A stretch of 37,154 bases of DNA, taken from Rhodocyclaceae bacterium. GTDB taxonomy: Bacteria; Pseudomonadota; Gammaproteobacteria; Burkholderiales; Rhodocyclaceae. The DNA lies in NCBI GenBank assembly GCA_026415155.1, contig JAOAHQ010000029.1, positions 1 through 37,154 on the forward strand, in the 5' to 3' direction. The position numbers and the translations under genes are program-made. Below the pieces are notes generated by a model that searched no databases, was not told the origin of the DNA, and worked only from the letters and a program-made list of their open reading frames with translations. Shown piece by piece: positions 19,595 through 28,600 of the stretch. Within the stretch, counting starts at the first letter, position 1; the number at the start of each line of letters is the position of its first letter.

Positions 19595-21610
19595 TTAGAT
19601 GAATTGCTCGACGGCCTTCACGACGTTCGCCACCGTGAAGCCGAATTCCTTGAAGAGCACGCTGGCGGGTGCCGATTCGCCAAAGCGGTCGATGCCGATC
19701 ACGGTGCCTTCGCCGCCGATGTATTTCCACCAGCCGTCGGTGACGCCCGCTTCGACGACGATCTTGGGCAAGCCCTTGGGCAGCACGCTCTCTTTGTATT
19801 CCTTCGGCTGGCGGTCGAAAACGGTCGTCGAAGGCATCGAGACGACATTGACGTGGATTTCCTGCTGTGCAAGCGCTTCCTGAGCCTTGAGGGCGAGCTC
19901 GACCTCAGAGCCGGTGGCGATGATCACCGCCTTGGCATCGCCCTTGGCCGGCGAAAGGAGATAGCCCCCTTGCTTGATGCGCTCGATCGTCGCGGCATCG
20001 CGCTTGATGAAGGGCAGGTTCTGGCGCGACAGGCACAGCGAGGTCGGGCCATCGCGCTTTTCGACGGCGGCGATCCAGGCGACCATCGTCTCGACCGTGT
20101 CGCAGGGGCGCCACACCTCCATGTTGGGAATCAGGCGCAGCGTGGCGATCTGCTCGATCGGCTGGTGCGTCGGGCCGTCTTCGCCGAGGCCGATCGAGTC
20201 GTGCGTGAAGACGTAAATGACGCGCTGCTTCATGAGCGCCGACATGCGCAGGGCATTGCGCGCGTATTCGGAGAACATCAGGAAGGTGCCGCCAAAGGGC
20301 AGGATGCCGCCATGCAGGGCCATGCCGTTCATGATGTGCGCCATGCCGAACTCGCGCACGCCATAGGAGATGTAGTTGCCGACACTCCGGCCCGAGACAG
20401 GCTTGCAGCCGGTCCAGTTGGTGAGGTTCGAGCCGGTGAGATCGGCCGAACCGCCAACGAATTCGGGCAGGGCGGGAGCGAGCATGTTGATGGCGATCTG
20501 GCTCGCCTTGCGCGTGGCCACACTTTCCGCCTTTTCATTGACGGCGGCGATCGCCTTTTTCTTCACCTCTTCCCAGTTAGGCGGCAGCTCTTTGGCCATG
20601 CGCCGTTTGAACTCGGCCGCCTCGTTGGGATAGGCCTGGGCATAGTGCTCGAACTTGCGGTTCCACTCGGCTTCCCACTCGGCGCCCTTCTTCCTCGCAT
20701 CCCAGGCTTCATAGACTTCCTGGGGAATCTCGAAGGGCGGAAACACCCAGCCGATATGGGGCCGCGCGGCGGCGATCTCGGCCTCGCCCAAGGGCGCGCC
20801 ATGCACGTCGTGCGTGCCGGCCTTGTTCGGCGCACCGGCGCCGATGATGGTCTTGCACTGGATGAAGCTCGGCTTGTCGGTGACGCTCTTCGCCTCCTCG
20901 ATCGCCCGGTGGATCGCCTCGGGATCGTGCCCATTGACGTTGCGCACGACATGCCAGCCATAGGCCTCGAAGCGCTTGCAGACGTCTTCAGTAAACCAGC
21001 CTTCGACATGGCCGTCGATCGAGATGCCGTTGTCGTCCCAGAAGGCGGTGAGCTTGCCCAGCCCCCAGGTGCCGGCGAGCGAACAGGCCTCGTGCGAGAT
21101 GCCTTCCATCAGACAGCCATCGCCCAGGAACACCCAGGTGCGATGATCGACGATCTCGTGGCCGGGCCGGTTGAACTCGGCGGCAAGGAGCTTCTCCGCC
21201 ATCGCCATGCCGACGGCGTTGGTGATGCCCTGCCCCAATGGCCCCGTCGTCGTCTCCACACCCGGCGTGTAGCCGTATTCGGGGTGCCCCGGCGTCTTGG
21301 AATGGAGCTGACGGAATTGCTTGATGTCCTCGATCGTCAGATCGTAGCCGGTCAGGTGCAGCAAGGCGTAGATCAGCATCGAGCCGTGGCCGTTCGAGAG
21401 GACGAAACGGTCGCGGTTGGCCCATTTCGGGTTGGCCGGATTGTGGCGCAGGTGGTGGTTCCAGAGCACCTCGGCGATCTCGGCCATGCCCATCGGCGCG
21501 CCGGGATGGCCCGACTTGGCCTTCTCGACGGCGTCCATGGCAAGCGCGCGGATCGCGCTGGTCAGGTTGTTGAAGACGGGGGGTTCGAAATCACTGAACG
21601 TGGCGGACAT
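19595..21610 (-). CDS. tkt: Transketolase
   Basis: Thiamine-diphosphate enzyme of 671 residues that moves two-carbon units between sugar phosphates in the Calvin and pentose phosphate cycles. The N-terminal domain has [19 protein letters not shown], the [12 protein letters not shown] segment, GPLGQGI.NAVGMA and the cofactor motif [13 protein letters not shown]...[10 protein letters not shown]. The middle domain has the substrate-binding [19 protein letters not shown] motif. The C-terminal domain is intact. It is separated from prk upstream by 89 bases holding a small palindrome and a weak promoter-like box, and is followed 21 bases later by gap. A 699-codon antisense frame over this gene is treated as a shadow. 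Confidence 0.98.
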   Translation of the reverse strand: MSATFSDFEPPVFNNLTSAIRALAMDAVEKAKSGHPGAPMGMAEIAEVLWNHHLRHNPANPKWANRDRFVLSNGHGSMLIYALLHLTGYDLTIEDIKQFRQLHSKTPGHPEYGYTPGVETTTGPLGQGITNAVGMAMAEKLLAAEFNRPGHEIVDHRTWVFLGDGCLMEGISHEACSLAGTWGLGKLTAFWDDNGISIDGHVEGWFTEDVCKRFEAYGWHVVRNVNGHDPEAIHRAIEEAKSVTDKPSFIQCKTIIGAGAPNKAGTHDVHGAPLGEAEIAAARPHIGWVFPPFEIPQEVYEAWDARKKGAEWEAEWNRKFEHYAQAYPNEAAEFKRRMAKELPPNWEEVKKKAIAAVNEKAESVATRKASQIAINMLAPALPEFVGGSADLTGSNLTNWTGCKPVSGRSVGNYISYGVREFGMAHIMNGMALHGGILPFGGTFLMFSEYARNALRMSALMKQRVIYVFTHDSIGLGEDGPTHQPIEQIATLRLIPNMEVWRPCDTVETMVAWIAAVEKRDGPTSLCLSRQNLPFIKRDAATIERIKQGGYLLSPAKGDAKAVIIATGSEVELALKAQEALAQQEIHVNVVSMPSTTVFDRQPKEYKESVLPKGLPKIVVEAGVTDGWWKYIGGEGTVIGIDRFGESAPASVLFKEFGFTVANVVKAVEQFI

Positions 21611-21632
21611 GGGTTTCCTTTCCTCCGGCGAG

Positions 21633-21648
21633 CGCGGAATTATCCGCG
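21633..21648 (-). promoter_or_regulatory. Palindrome with a -10-like box upstream of tkt
   Basis: Inverted repeat CGCGGA / TCCGCG around a four-base centre. Read on the minus strand it contains GATAAT, five of six to the -10 consensus, placed about 30 bases before the tkt start. A weak ATGACC lies 19 bases further upstream as a possible -35. It could be a promoter for tkt-gap-pgk-pyk-fba with an overlapping operator, allowing that block to be expressed separately from fbp-prk. Low certainty. Confidence 0.3.
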
Positions 21649-21699
21649 AAACACGGAGCTTACGGTCATCGAAAGTTTTTCTGAATCTTTGGGGCGTCT

Positions 21700-22578
21700 T
21701 TAGAGCGCCATGGCGCGACGCTTGTTCTCCATCAGGCGCAGGATCATCGGCGTGAAGATGAGCTGCATGGCGAGCTCCATCTTGCCGCCCGGCACGACGA
21801 TGACGTTCGGGCGCGACATGAAGGAGTCGTGGATCATCGACAAGAGATACGGAAAGTCAATGCCCTTCGGATTGGCGAAGCGGATCACGACGAAGCTCTC
21901 ATCGGGCGTCGGGATGTCCTGGGCGATGAAGGGGTTCGAGGTATCGACGGTCGGCACGCGCTGGAAATTGACGTGGGTGCGCGAAAACTGCGGGCAGATG
22001 TAATTGACGTAGTCGGGCATGCGCCGCAGGATGGTATCGACGACCGCCTCGGTCGAATAGCCGCGCGCTGAGCGGTCGCGGATCAGCTTCTGGATCCATT
22101 CGAGGTTGATGATCGGCACCACGCCGACGAGCAGATCGGCATACTGGGCGACATTGACCTTGTCGGTGACCACCGCGCCGTGCAGCCCCTCGTAGAAGAG
22201 CAGATCCGAGGGCGGCAGATCCTGCCAGGGCGTGAAGGTGCCGGGCTCCTGCCCCCAGGGTTCGGCTTCTTCATGGTTGTGCAGGTAGTAGCGGCGCTTG
22301 CCGGTGCCCGTCTCGCCATATTGCTTGAACAATTGCTCGAGCAGTTCGAGCTCGTTGGCATCGGGGCCGAAATGGCTGAAATGGTTGTTGCCTTTCTTCG
22401 CCTGCTCGGCGGCGACCTCGCGCATCTGTTTGCGGTCGTATTTATGGAAGGAATCGCCCTCGATGATTGCCGCGGTGATCTTCTCGCGCCGGAAGATGTG
22501 CTGGAAGGACTTGGTGACCGTCGAGGTGCCCGCGCCGGAGGAACCGGTGATGGCGATGATGGGATGCTTGACCGACAT
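21700..22578 (-). CDS. prk: Phosphoribulokinase, proteobacterial type
   Basis: Phosphorylates ribulose 5-phosphate to ribulose 1,5-bisphosphate, the RuBisCO substrate; a hallmark enzyme of the Calvin cycle. The 292-residue length and the P-loop GSSGAGTST (residues 12-20) match the class I proteobacterial enzyme. It also shows [34 protein letters not shown], and RDRSARGYS...[10 protein letters not shown]. It lies 47 bases after fbp on the same strand. RuBisCO genes are not in the window, so autotrophy itself must be confirmed elsewhere in the genome. Confidence 0.97.
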   Translation of the reverse strand: MSVKHPIIAITGSSGAGTSTVTKSFQHIFRREKITAAIIEGDSFHKYDRKQMREVAAEQAKKGNNHFSHFGPDANELELLEQLFKQYGETGTGKRRYYLHNHEEAEPWGQEPGTFTPWQDLPPSDLLFYEGLHGAVVTDKVNVAQYADLLVGVVPIINLEWIQKLIRDRSARGYSTEAVVDTILRRMPDYVNYICPQFSRTHVNFQRVPTVDTSNPFIAQDIPTPDESFVVIRFANPKGIDFPYLLSMIHDSFMSRPNVIVVPGGKMELAMQLIFTPMILRLMENKRRAMAL

Positions 22579-22625
22579 GATCGACTCCGAAAAGAAATGA
22601 AAACCGGGGGATGAGCAAGCCGCCG

Positions 22626-23663
22626 TCAGCGGAACAGCGAGCGCGAGGAAAACAGCGGCATGTCGTAGCTCTCCAGATCCTTGCCCTCGACGTATTCCTG
22701 GTGATAACGATGGATGCGCTCGACCTCGTCCTTGGAGCCGAAGATGAAGGGAGCGCGTTGATGGAGCTCTGTCGGCTGGATGTCGAGGATGCGGTTGCGG
22801 CCCGTGATCGCGGCGCCGCCGGCCTGCTCGATGATGAAGGCGATCGGATTGGCTTCATAGATGAGCCCCAGGCGCCCGCCTTGCTCGCGCGTGCGCTGAT
22901 CGTGCGGATAAAGGAAGACGCCGCCGCGCGTGAGGATGCGATAGGCCTCGGCAACCAAGGAGGCCACCCAACGCATGCCGAAATCCTTGCCGCGCGGGCC
23001 ATCCTTGCCTTGCATGCACTCATGGACGTAACGGCGCACCGGCGGCTCCCAATAGCGCTCGTTCGAGGCATTGATCGCAAAGGTGGAAGCTTCCTGTGGG
23101 ATGGTGATCTTCGGGTGGGTGAGCACGTATTCGCCGATCTCGCGATCGAGCGTGAAGCCATTGACGCCCAGCCCCGTGGTAAGGATGAGGCGCGTCGAGG
23201 CGCCATATTGGACCATGCCGGCAGCGAGGATTTCGCGGCCAGGACGCAAGAAATCCTCGACCTTTGGCTTGCGCTTCGGGTCGGGCGCGCGCATGATCGA
23301 AAAGATCGTGCCGGTCTGGAAGTTGATGTCGAGATTGCCCGAGCCGTTCAAGGGATCGAAGGTCAAAAGATATTTGCCGCGCGGCTGGGCCTCCTTGATG
23401 CCTTCCATGTCCTCGGAGGCCAAGGCGGCGAGATGGCGCGTCGCGATGCCCGTCTCGAGCATGACCTCGTTGGCCATCGCCTCGATCTTCTGGTTGAGCT
23501 CCTTGCCGGTGGCGAGCAGGGCGCCTTTGCCGACGTAATTGGCGATCACCTTGCTGGCCGTGGCGATGTCGTTGATGAGGCCCGTGAAATCGCCGGTCGC
23601 GCCTTCAATGTGGCGCTGCTCCTCGTTCATGAACTGGGTCAGCGTAATGCGACCTGAAAGCAT
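22626..23663 (-). CDS. fbp: Fructose-1,6-bisphosphatase class 1 with variant metal-site motif
   Basis: Class I fructose-1,6-bisphosphatase of 345 residues, needed for gluconeogenesis and for the Calvin cycle, where it often also acts on sedoheptulose bisphosphate. The GRL.LIYEANPIAFIIEQAGG region matches the family signature. Upstream starts are rejected because the ATG at 23663 follows a clean GGAGGGG ribosome site. Oddity: the usual metal-binding stretch DPLDGSSN reads DPLNGSGN here (residues 103-110), and the usual SEE reads SED (83-85). I confirmed both by translating the minus strand by hand. In the mammalian enzyme the second Asp and second Glu are metal ligands or near-active-site groups. 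Whether activity is altered cannot be told from sequence. prk follows directly. Confidence 0.94.
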   Translation of the reverse strand: MLSGRITLTQFMNEEQRHIEGATGDFTGLINDIATASKVIANYVGKGALLATGKELNQKIEAMANEVMLETGIATRHLAALASEDMEGIKEAQPRGKYLLTFDPLNGSGNLDINFQTGTIFSIMRAPDPKRKPKVEDFLRPGREILAAGMVQYGASTRLILTTGLGVNGFTLDREIGEYVLTHPKITIPQEASTFAINASNERYWEPPVRRYVHECMQGKDGPRGKDFGMRWVASLVAEAYRILTRGGVFLYPHDQRTREQGGRLGLIYEANPIAFIIEQAGGAAITGRNRILDIQPTELHQRAPFIFGSKDEVERIHRYHQEYVEGKDLESYDMPLFSSRSLFR

Positions 23664-23731
23664 GTTCCCCTCCTGTGTCGGCAGCCAGTTTAAGCCTGTT
23701 GGTCTTGTGATCCGCGACCGTTGCCCAACCC

Positions 23732-23764
23732 AAGAAAAACCCCCGCCCCCGCGAGGGGGCGGGG
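23732..23764 (-). terminator. Strong intrinsic terminator between the Uma2 gene and fbp
   Basis: Perfect 10-bp GC stem (CCCCGCCCCC at 23741-23750 with GGGGGCGGGG at 23755-23764) and a four-base loop. On the minus strand it is followed by GTTTTTCTT. It would end transcription coming from the DUF748-to-Uma2 group before fbp, and so isolates fbp-prk as a new transcription unit. Confidence 0.85.
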
Positions 23765-23826
23765 CCAAACTGGCAAACGCCAGAGGGAGTGGAGAAACGG
23801 TTTGCGGCCCCCGCGTGGGGCGCCGC
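23732..23826 (-). ncRNA. Possible structured RNA or structured 3' UTR
   Basis: Three hairpins in a row are readable on the minus strand. The first is GCGGC / GCCGC enclosing CCCC / GGGG with a single bulge (23804-23826). The second is CTGGC / GCCAG with a four-base loop (23770-23783). The third is the 10-bp terminator hairpin with its T-run (23732-23764). The 275-base gap between fbp and the Uma2 gene has no other gene. This layout fits either the 3' end of the Uma2 operon message or a small RNA of about 100-200 bases. No convincing promoter was found, so an independent RNA gene is only a suggestion. Confidence 0.3.
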
Positions 23827-23938
23827 GCAGATCACTAAACTCTAATGCGGTCGGAGCTTAAGCGCCAGTCACTTTTTCTTATGATTTGAATAAGCGCTCT
23901 GCTGCTGCAATGCAGCATCTCAGACGGTTTGCTTGCTC

Positions 23939-24520
23939 TCAATCCTCGCGCATCACGCGCGCCCAGTCGATGATGACCCCGGGCAGGATCGTCGCGGCAG
24001 TCGTCTCGGTGAGCTCCTGGATCGCCGGCTTGCCATAGACGCCGTTTTCCCAAAGATAGATCGTCACGACGCGGTCGCTCGGATGGACGATCCAGTACTC
24101 GCGCACGCCGGCGCGCTCATAAAGCGCGCGCTTGGTGATCTGATCGCGCGCGACGGTGGCCGGTGAGAGCACCTCGACGATCCAGTCCGGGGCACCGCGG
24201 CAGCCGGCTTCATCCAGCTTGCTTTTGTCGCAGATCACGGCGATGTCGGGCTGCACGACGGTCTTAACCCATTCGTCGGCCTCGTCGGCCTGAGGCAGAC
24301 GCACGTCGAAGGGAGCGATATAGGGCCGGCAAGGCGAGCCTTCGAGCGCATCGGCGATCTGCCGAGCGATTTCGAGCACGATCTCCTGATGCCGGCGCGA
24401 GGGCGCCGGACCCATCGCCCAGGCGACGCCGTCGATGAGCTCGACGCGCTCCTCTTCCGGCCAGCACCGGTAGTCGGCATAGGTGTAACGGCCTGTATCT
24501 TTGCGCAACGCGAGTCCCAT
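23939..24520 (-). CDS. Uma2 family protein (DUF820, PD-(D/E)XK nuclease fold)
   Basis: Predicted protein of 193 residues of the Uma2/DUF820 family, which has a restriction-endonuclease-like fold; the biological role is unknown. Features seen: TYADY..WPEEERVELIDG near residues 13-31, RHQEIV..IA, QPDIAV with Asp92, WIVEVLSP with Glu116, then D.I.KR.LYE.AGVREYWIVHP. The spaced Asp92, Glu116 and following Lys are in the usual places for the PD-(D/E)XK core, so the active site looks intact. These genes are abundant in cyanobacteria and Chloroflexi and scattered in proteobacteria, often as mobile accessory genes. Here it is last in a minus-strand group and 63 bases after the duplicated-domain protein. 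Confidence 0.88.
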   Translation of the reverse strand: MGLALRKDTGRYTYADYRCWPEEERVELIDGVAWAMGPAPSRRHQEIVLEIARQIADALEGSPCRPYIAPFDVRLPQADEADEWVKTVVQPDIAVICDKSKLDEAGCRGAPDWIVEVLSPATVARDQITKRALYERAGVREYWIVHPSDRVVTIYLWENGVYGKPAIQELTETTAATILPGVIIDWARVMRED

Positions 24521-24562
24521 CTCCTTGCCTCCTTGCTCCTCGCATGCATCATACCCTTGATC

Positions 24563-24582
24563 GTCGGCGCTGGCGGGACGGC
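24563..24582 (+). repeat. 20-bp dispersed repeat, copy 1
   Basis: GTCGGCGCTGGCGGGACGGC, in the short gap between the Uma2 gene and the duplicated-domain gene. An identical copy lies at 35791-35810 and a copy with one mismatch at 28959-28978, all in the same orientation. Meaning unknown. Confidence 0.5.
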
Positions 24583-24583
24583 G

Positions 24584-25069
24584 CTAGCGCCGCTGCGGGA
24601 CGTTCCAGAAGGTCACGATGACGCCGAGCTTGCCGAGGAAAGCCTTGGCGTAGCGGCCGCGGATCGACAGGCGCGGCCCGCCCTCGGGGAGCGCCGACAT
24701 GACGATTTCGGTGAGCTCCTCATCGGAAAGCGCCGTGGCGCCCTCGGCATGCCAAAGCTTGATATGGCCGCAGGCATCGCGATCGACAAGCAAGGTGCGG
24801 TCTTTGGAGGCCGTCAGGAAACGGATCAGGGCGCCTTCGGGCAACAGATAGGCGCGCGCCGGCCCCAGCGCGGTGGGCAGCTCGGGGCCGCCCTCGGGGG
24901 TGGCGGTGAGCAGCAGCTCCATCACCGTGTCATCATCGAGCTGGCTCGCCCCCTCCGTATGCCAGACGACGAAGCCTTGCGGCCCTTGCTGGATCAAGAG
25001 CACGTCATCGGCGGCCCGCGCCGCAAGAAAGCCGCCCCACAGCAACAGCGCTAGGAGGAGGAGCCTCAC
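24584..25069 (-). CDS. Secreted protein with tandem internal duplication, unknown function
   Basis: Protein of 161 residues that I do not recognise. A cleavable signal peptide is clear (MRLLLLALLLWGGFLAARA, cut near residue 19-20), so it is exported. The mature part is two copies of one unit of about 54 residues (32-86 and 101-154). Both follow the pattern G....WH.EGA..L.D...E.....A.PEGGP.L...G...A.L....G....F. One cysteine is present in the mature part. The start chosen is the GTG at 25069, which overlaps the preceding stop as GTGA and leaves a perfect signal peptide; a GTG 12 bases upstream is possible. It is coupled to the thioredoxin-fold gene. No catalytic motif is evident; a small binding or structural role in the periplasm is a guess. 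Confidence 0.75.
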   Translation of the reverse strand: MRLLLLALLLWGGFLAARAADDVLLIQQGPQGFVVWHTEGASQLDDDTVMELLLTATPEGGPELPTALGPARAYLLPEGALIRFLTASKDRTLLVDRDACGHIKLWHAEGATALSDEELTEIVMSALPEGGPRLSIRGRYAKAFLGKLGVIVTFWNVPQRR

Positions 25070-25623
25070 GCGGCCTTCCACTTGATCGAGCAGCCGATCG
25101 AAGGAATCTGCTCGCGCGGGCCCTCCCCCGTCTGCGCAATCTGCTTCATCGCTTCGAAGAGATCGCGGCGCACGCCCTCGGGCGCGGTCTCCTTGCGCGA
25201 TTCATCGAGCCGGCCGCGATACTGGAGTTCGAGCTGCGCGTTGAAGCCGAAGAAATCGGGCGTGCACACGGCGCCGTAGGCCTTGGCGACTTCCTGCGTC
25301 TCGTCGAGCACGTAGGGAAACGGAAACTGTTTCTCGCACGCGATTCTCACCATGTTGTCCCAGGAATCTTCCGGATAATCGGTCGGATCATTGCTCATGA
25401 TCGCGATCGAGCCGATGCCATAGTCTTTGAGCTCCTTCGTGTCGCGCACGATGCGGTCGATCACCGCCTTCACGTAGGGGCAGTGGTTGCAGATGAACAT
25501 GACCAAGAGGCCGTTTGGCCCGCGCACGGCTTCAAGGTTGTAACGCTTGCCATCGACGCCGGGCAGATCGAAATCGACGGCCTTCCAGCCGAAGTTACAG
25601 ACGGGGGTGGGGGTGCTGACCAT
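25066..25623 (-). CDS. Thioredoxin-fold AhpC/TSA-like protein
   Basis: Protein of 185 residues with a peroxiredoxin/thioredoxin-like fold. The likely active site is CNHCPYV (Cys45 and Cys48), in the place where thioredoxins have CxxC, preceded by a LLVMFI strand. Later comes CTPDFFGFN, a cis-proline-like region (VCTPDFF). Such proteins are common in proteobacteria and are usually called thioredoxin family or redoxin-domain proteins; their partners are not known. No signal peptide is seen, so it is cytoplasmic unless exported another way. AGGAGA precedes the ATG. It starts 15 bases after the DUF748 gene and its stop overlaps the secreted duplicated-domain gene, so the three are probably one operon. 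Confidence 0.88.
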   Translation of the reverse strand: MVSTPTPVCNFGWKAVDFDLPGVDGKRYNLEAVRGPNGLLVMFICNHCPYVKAVIDRIVRDTKELKDYGIGSIAIMSNDPTDYPEDSWDNMVRIACEKQFPFPYVLDETQEVAKAYGAVCTPDFFGFNAQLELQYRGRLDESRKETAPEGVRRDLFEAMKQIAQTGEGPREQIPSIGCSIKWKAA

Positions 25624-25638
25624 CTCTGTCTCCTCGTT

Positions 25639-28600
25639 CTATTGCGTTGATTCTGTTTTCCTGCTCGTCGCGAGCGTCATCTTGAGAGCGATGTTACCGT
25701 CCACGGCCTCACCGGCCTGCGCCGGAGCAAGCCGCACACGCTCGGGCGCAACGCCAGCGGCCTTGAGCGCTAAAGCCGCATTTTGCGCGCGCGCGTCGGC
25801 CAAGGATTTGAGCTTTTCGTCGCCGAGCGCGACCTGGGCGCGCAGCCGCTCATAAAGCACCGCATGGAAATCGGCGCCCTTCAAGCGCTCGACTTCGTCC
25901 GCGGACAAAGACTTCTTCTCGCGCACGAGGCCTGAAAGGCGCGAGAGCATCTTGCCGGCTATGCCTTCCTCGAGTTTGCCTGGATTGGCGCGGCGGTAGC
26001 CTTCCTTGAGCGCCGCGAGCTCCGCCGCGCCAAAGCGCGCTTCGAAAAGGCTTTCGAGCGCGGCCTGCACCTTGGGTTGCGCCGTCGATAAAGGTCCTGG
26101 GTCACCCTCGTCCAATCGCTTCTGCCCCAGCCTCTCGACGAGCGCGCGTCTGAGCTCCCGATCCTGCAGCGCCAGGCGGTCGGCCTCGCTCCAGACGCCG
26201 GAAAGTTCCAGCACGAGCGCGGGGCGTTTGGCGAGCGCCTGGGCGAGCCGCGCGAGCTTTTCTCGCTCGGGAGGCGCAAGCTCGGCAACCCCCGCCTCGA
26301 AGGCGACCGTTTCGATGGGCTCGCTTCCCCCAAAGAGCGCGCCCAAGGCGCGGAATGGCGCCGTGACGAGCTTGGTGAGCACATTCTTGATCGCCTGCCA
26401 GACGAGGCCGCCATAACTGAATTGCGGATCGTCGAGGCTGCCCGAGACCGGCAGGGCGAGATCGATGCGGCCATCGGCATCTTCCAGGAGCGCCACGGCG
26501 AGATCGAGCGGCAGATCGAGCGCCGTGGGGCTTTCGATGTGCTCGCCGAGCACGAGCCGCTCCATGATCACCTGGTTCTCGCCGAGGAGCTGGCGATCCT
26601 TGATCTTGTAGCGAAGATCGAGGAAGAGCTTACCCGAGGCGATCTTGCGGCCGGCAAAGGTCGCGGTATAGGGAGTCAGCCGCATCATCTCGACGTTTTT
26701 GAACTGCACGGCGAGATCCATGAAGTCGGTGGGCGCAAAGAGGTTCACTGTGCCGAAGGCGCGCGCGAGGCCATATTCATCGACTTCGCCTTCCAGCTCG
26801 AGCTGCCCTGGGCCGCGTCCCGGGCGCGAAGAAAGATTGCCCAGCGCGCCGCGCAGATGATGGATGCGCGTGCCAAAGGGCAGCACGAGCGAATGGTCGG
26901 CAAAGTAGATCTCGCCGTTGTAAAAGTTGAGGCGATCGATCTGGACGGCAAATGCCTCTGTGGGCGGGGCAGACAGCCCGTCTGGGGCGGCGGCAGCCAC
27001 GGGTGCGGGCTTGAAGACTTGCTTGAGATTGACGTTCTTGTCCTTGTCGATGACAAGCCGCGTATCGAGGCCGTTCAGATTCAGCTCGCCGATGGCAAGC
27101 CCCGTCGCACTCAGCTTAAGGCTGTCCGTTGCCAGGTTTTTCCAGGCCAGCAAAACCTCTTCACCGGCAAGCAGCCGCAGCTGGCGCAAGGCCAAGTCGC
27201 CGCGATAGCGCGGGCCGTGCTGCGCGTCATGCGTGAGCTGCCCTGAAGATGAAACTTTCCCATCCGCGAGCGTCAGCGTCGTCCGCGCCGAAAGATAAGG
27301 CTGCGCGGCCTTGAGCGAGAGATCGGCCAGCTTCATCCTCAGATCGACTTTGAGCGGGCTTAAGACCAGCGAACCCTCCGCCTCGCAGCGCCCGCCCCCC
27401 TTGACGTCAAAGCGCCATCGCAAGGGCAGGGCTTGTCCGAGATCATCGCTCGCGCCTTCGACGGTGAGCGCGAGGTTCTCGAGTGAGAGCGCGGCCGCCG
27501 GCGCCACTCCCTCATCGCGCAGGGCGATCTCGAAGCCCGCAAGCTCGAGGGCATCGGCGCGATAACGCCACGGCGGGGATTCCTCCTGCGAAGGAGGTGG
27601 CAGGGCAGCGCGGATCGCTTCGATGAGATCGAGGCGCCCATCCGCTTGGCGGGTGAGCGCGAGGCGGCCCTCGGTGAGCACGATGCGGCCAGTGCTGGCC
27701 TCGCGCGCGGCGAGGTTCAGACGCGGCGCCTCGATGCGCAGCGCGGCAAGACGCGGCGCAGGCACCTCGCCGCTCAGGGCCAGGACAGCGCCCTGCACTG
27801 CCAGCGCCGCCGCACTGGCCTCCAACGCTGGCCAAAGCAAGCGCCCCTCTGTGAGGCTCGCTTCGGCCACCTCGAGCGCGGCGCTTCCGCCGGCCTTGAG
27901 CGGCAGATGGAGGTGCTCGAGCTTCGCTTCGAGGCCTTCGAGGGCGGCGTGCAGCCCCGCCTCCCCCACCCCGGCACGGTAACGCGCCGACAGGGCCAAC
28001 GTTCCCTGCGGCGGGGCGGGCAGGGCCGTCAGATACGGCGCGAGCGCGGCGAGCGGCAATCCGGCGAGTGAAAAATCTCCGGAAAGCTCGAGAGGATTCA
28101 CGCTCACCTCCCCCGCGAGGACAAGCGCAGCACCTAACGAAGTCTTCGCCTCGAGACGCATGCGGCCGCGCTCATCCGGCAAGGTCGAGACCGCTTCGAG
28201 CGCAAGCTCGAATGGCGCGATGCGCGTCTCGAAGACAGGCTCACGCCTGCGGTCGGCGAAATCGAGCGTGCCGCCGGTAAGCTCGAAACGATGGATCTCG
28301 AGGCGCGGCAGACCGGTTTTTTTCTCGGACGGCACCGGCTCGTCTTTCGCCTGCAAAGCAGCGAAAAAGGGCGTCCAGTTCGTCGCGCCCTCGGGCAGCG
28401 CGACAAGTCGCGCGCTGGGCGCCACGAGACGGACCTCGTCGAAGACCGCCCGGCCCTTGACAAGGCTCGCGGCGGAAAGATCGATGAAGAGCTCATCGAA
28501 AGAAAAGAGCGCCTCCCCTCTGGCGGTGCTGAACTTCAACCCAGCAATGCGCATGGAAAGCGCGAAAGGGTCGATCTGCGGCCGCCCAATGGTCAGCCGA

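Noticed and set aside
19604..21703. 699-codon open frame antisense to transketolase
   Set aside because: It is the mirror of a highly conserved gene in GC-rich DNA, where antisense frames stay open by codon bias. Its translation is low-complexity Arg/Ala/Gly/Asp-rich with no family motifs.
23799..23826. GGTTTGCGGCCCCCGCG-like sequence resembling a type I CRISPR repeat
   Set aside because: Only a single copy exists, with no spacers or cas genes nearby; it is better read as a hairpin in the structured gap.
23664..23938. Possible tRNA or 6S RNA in the gap between fbp and the Uma2 gene
   Set aside because: No cloverleaf, CCA end or T-loop sequence could be found, and the usual 6S RNA neighbour is absent. 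Kept only as an unspecified structured RNA candidate.
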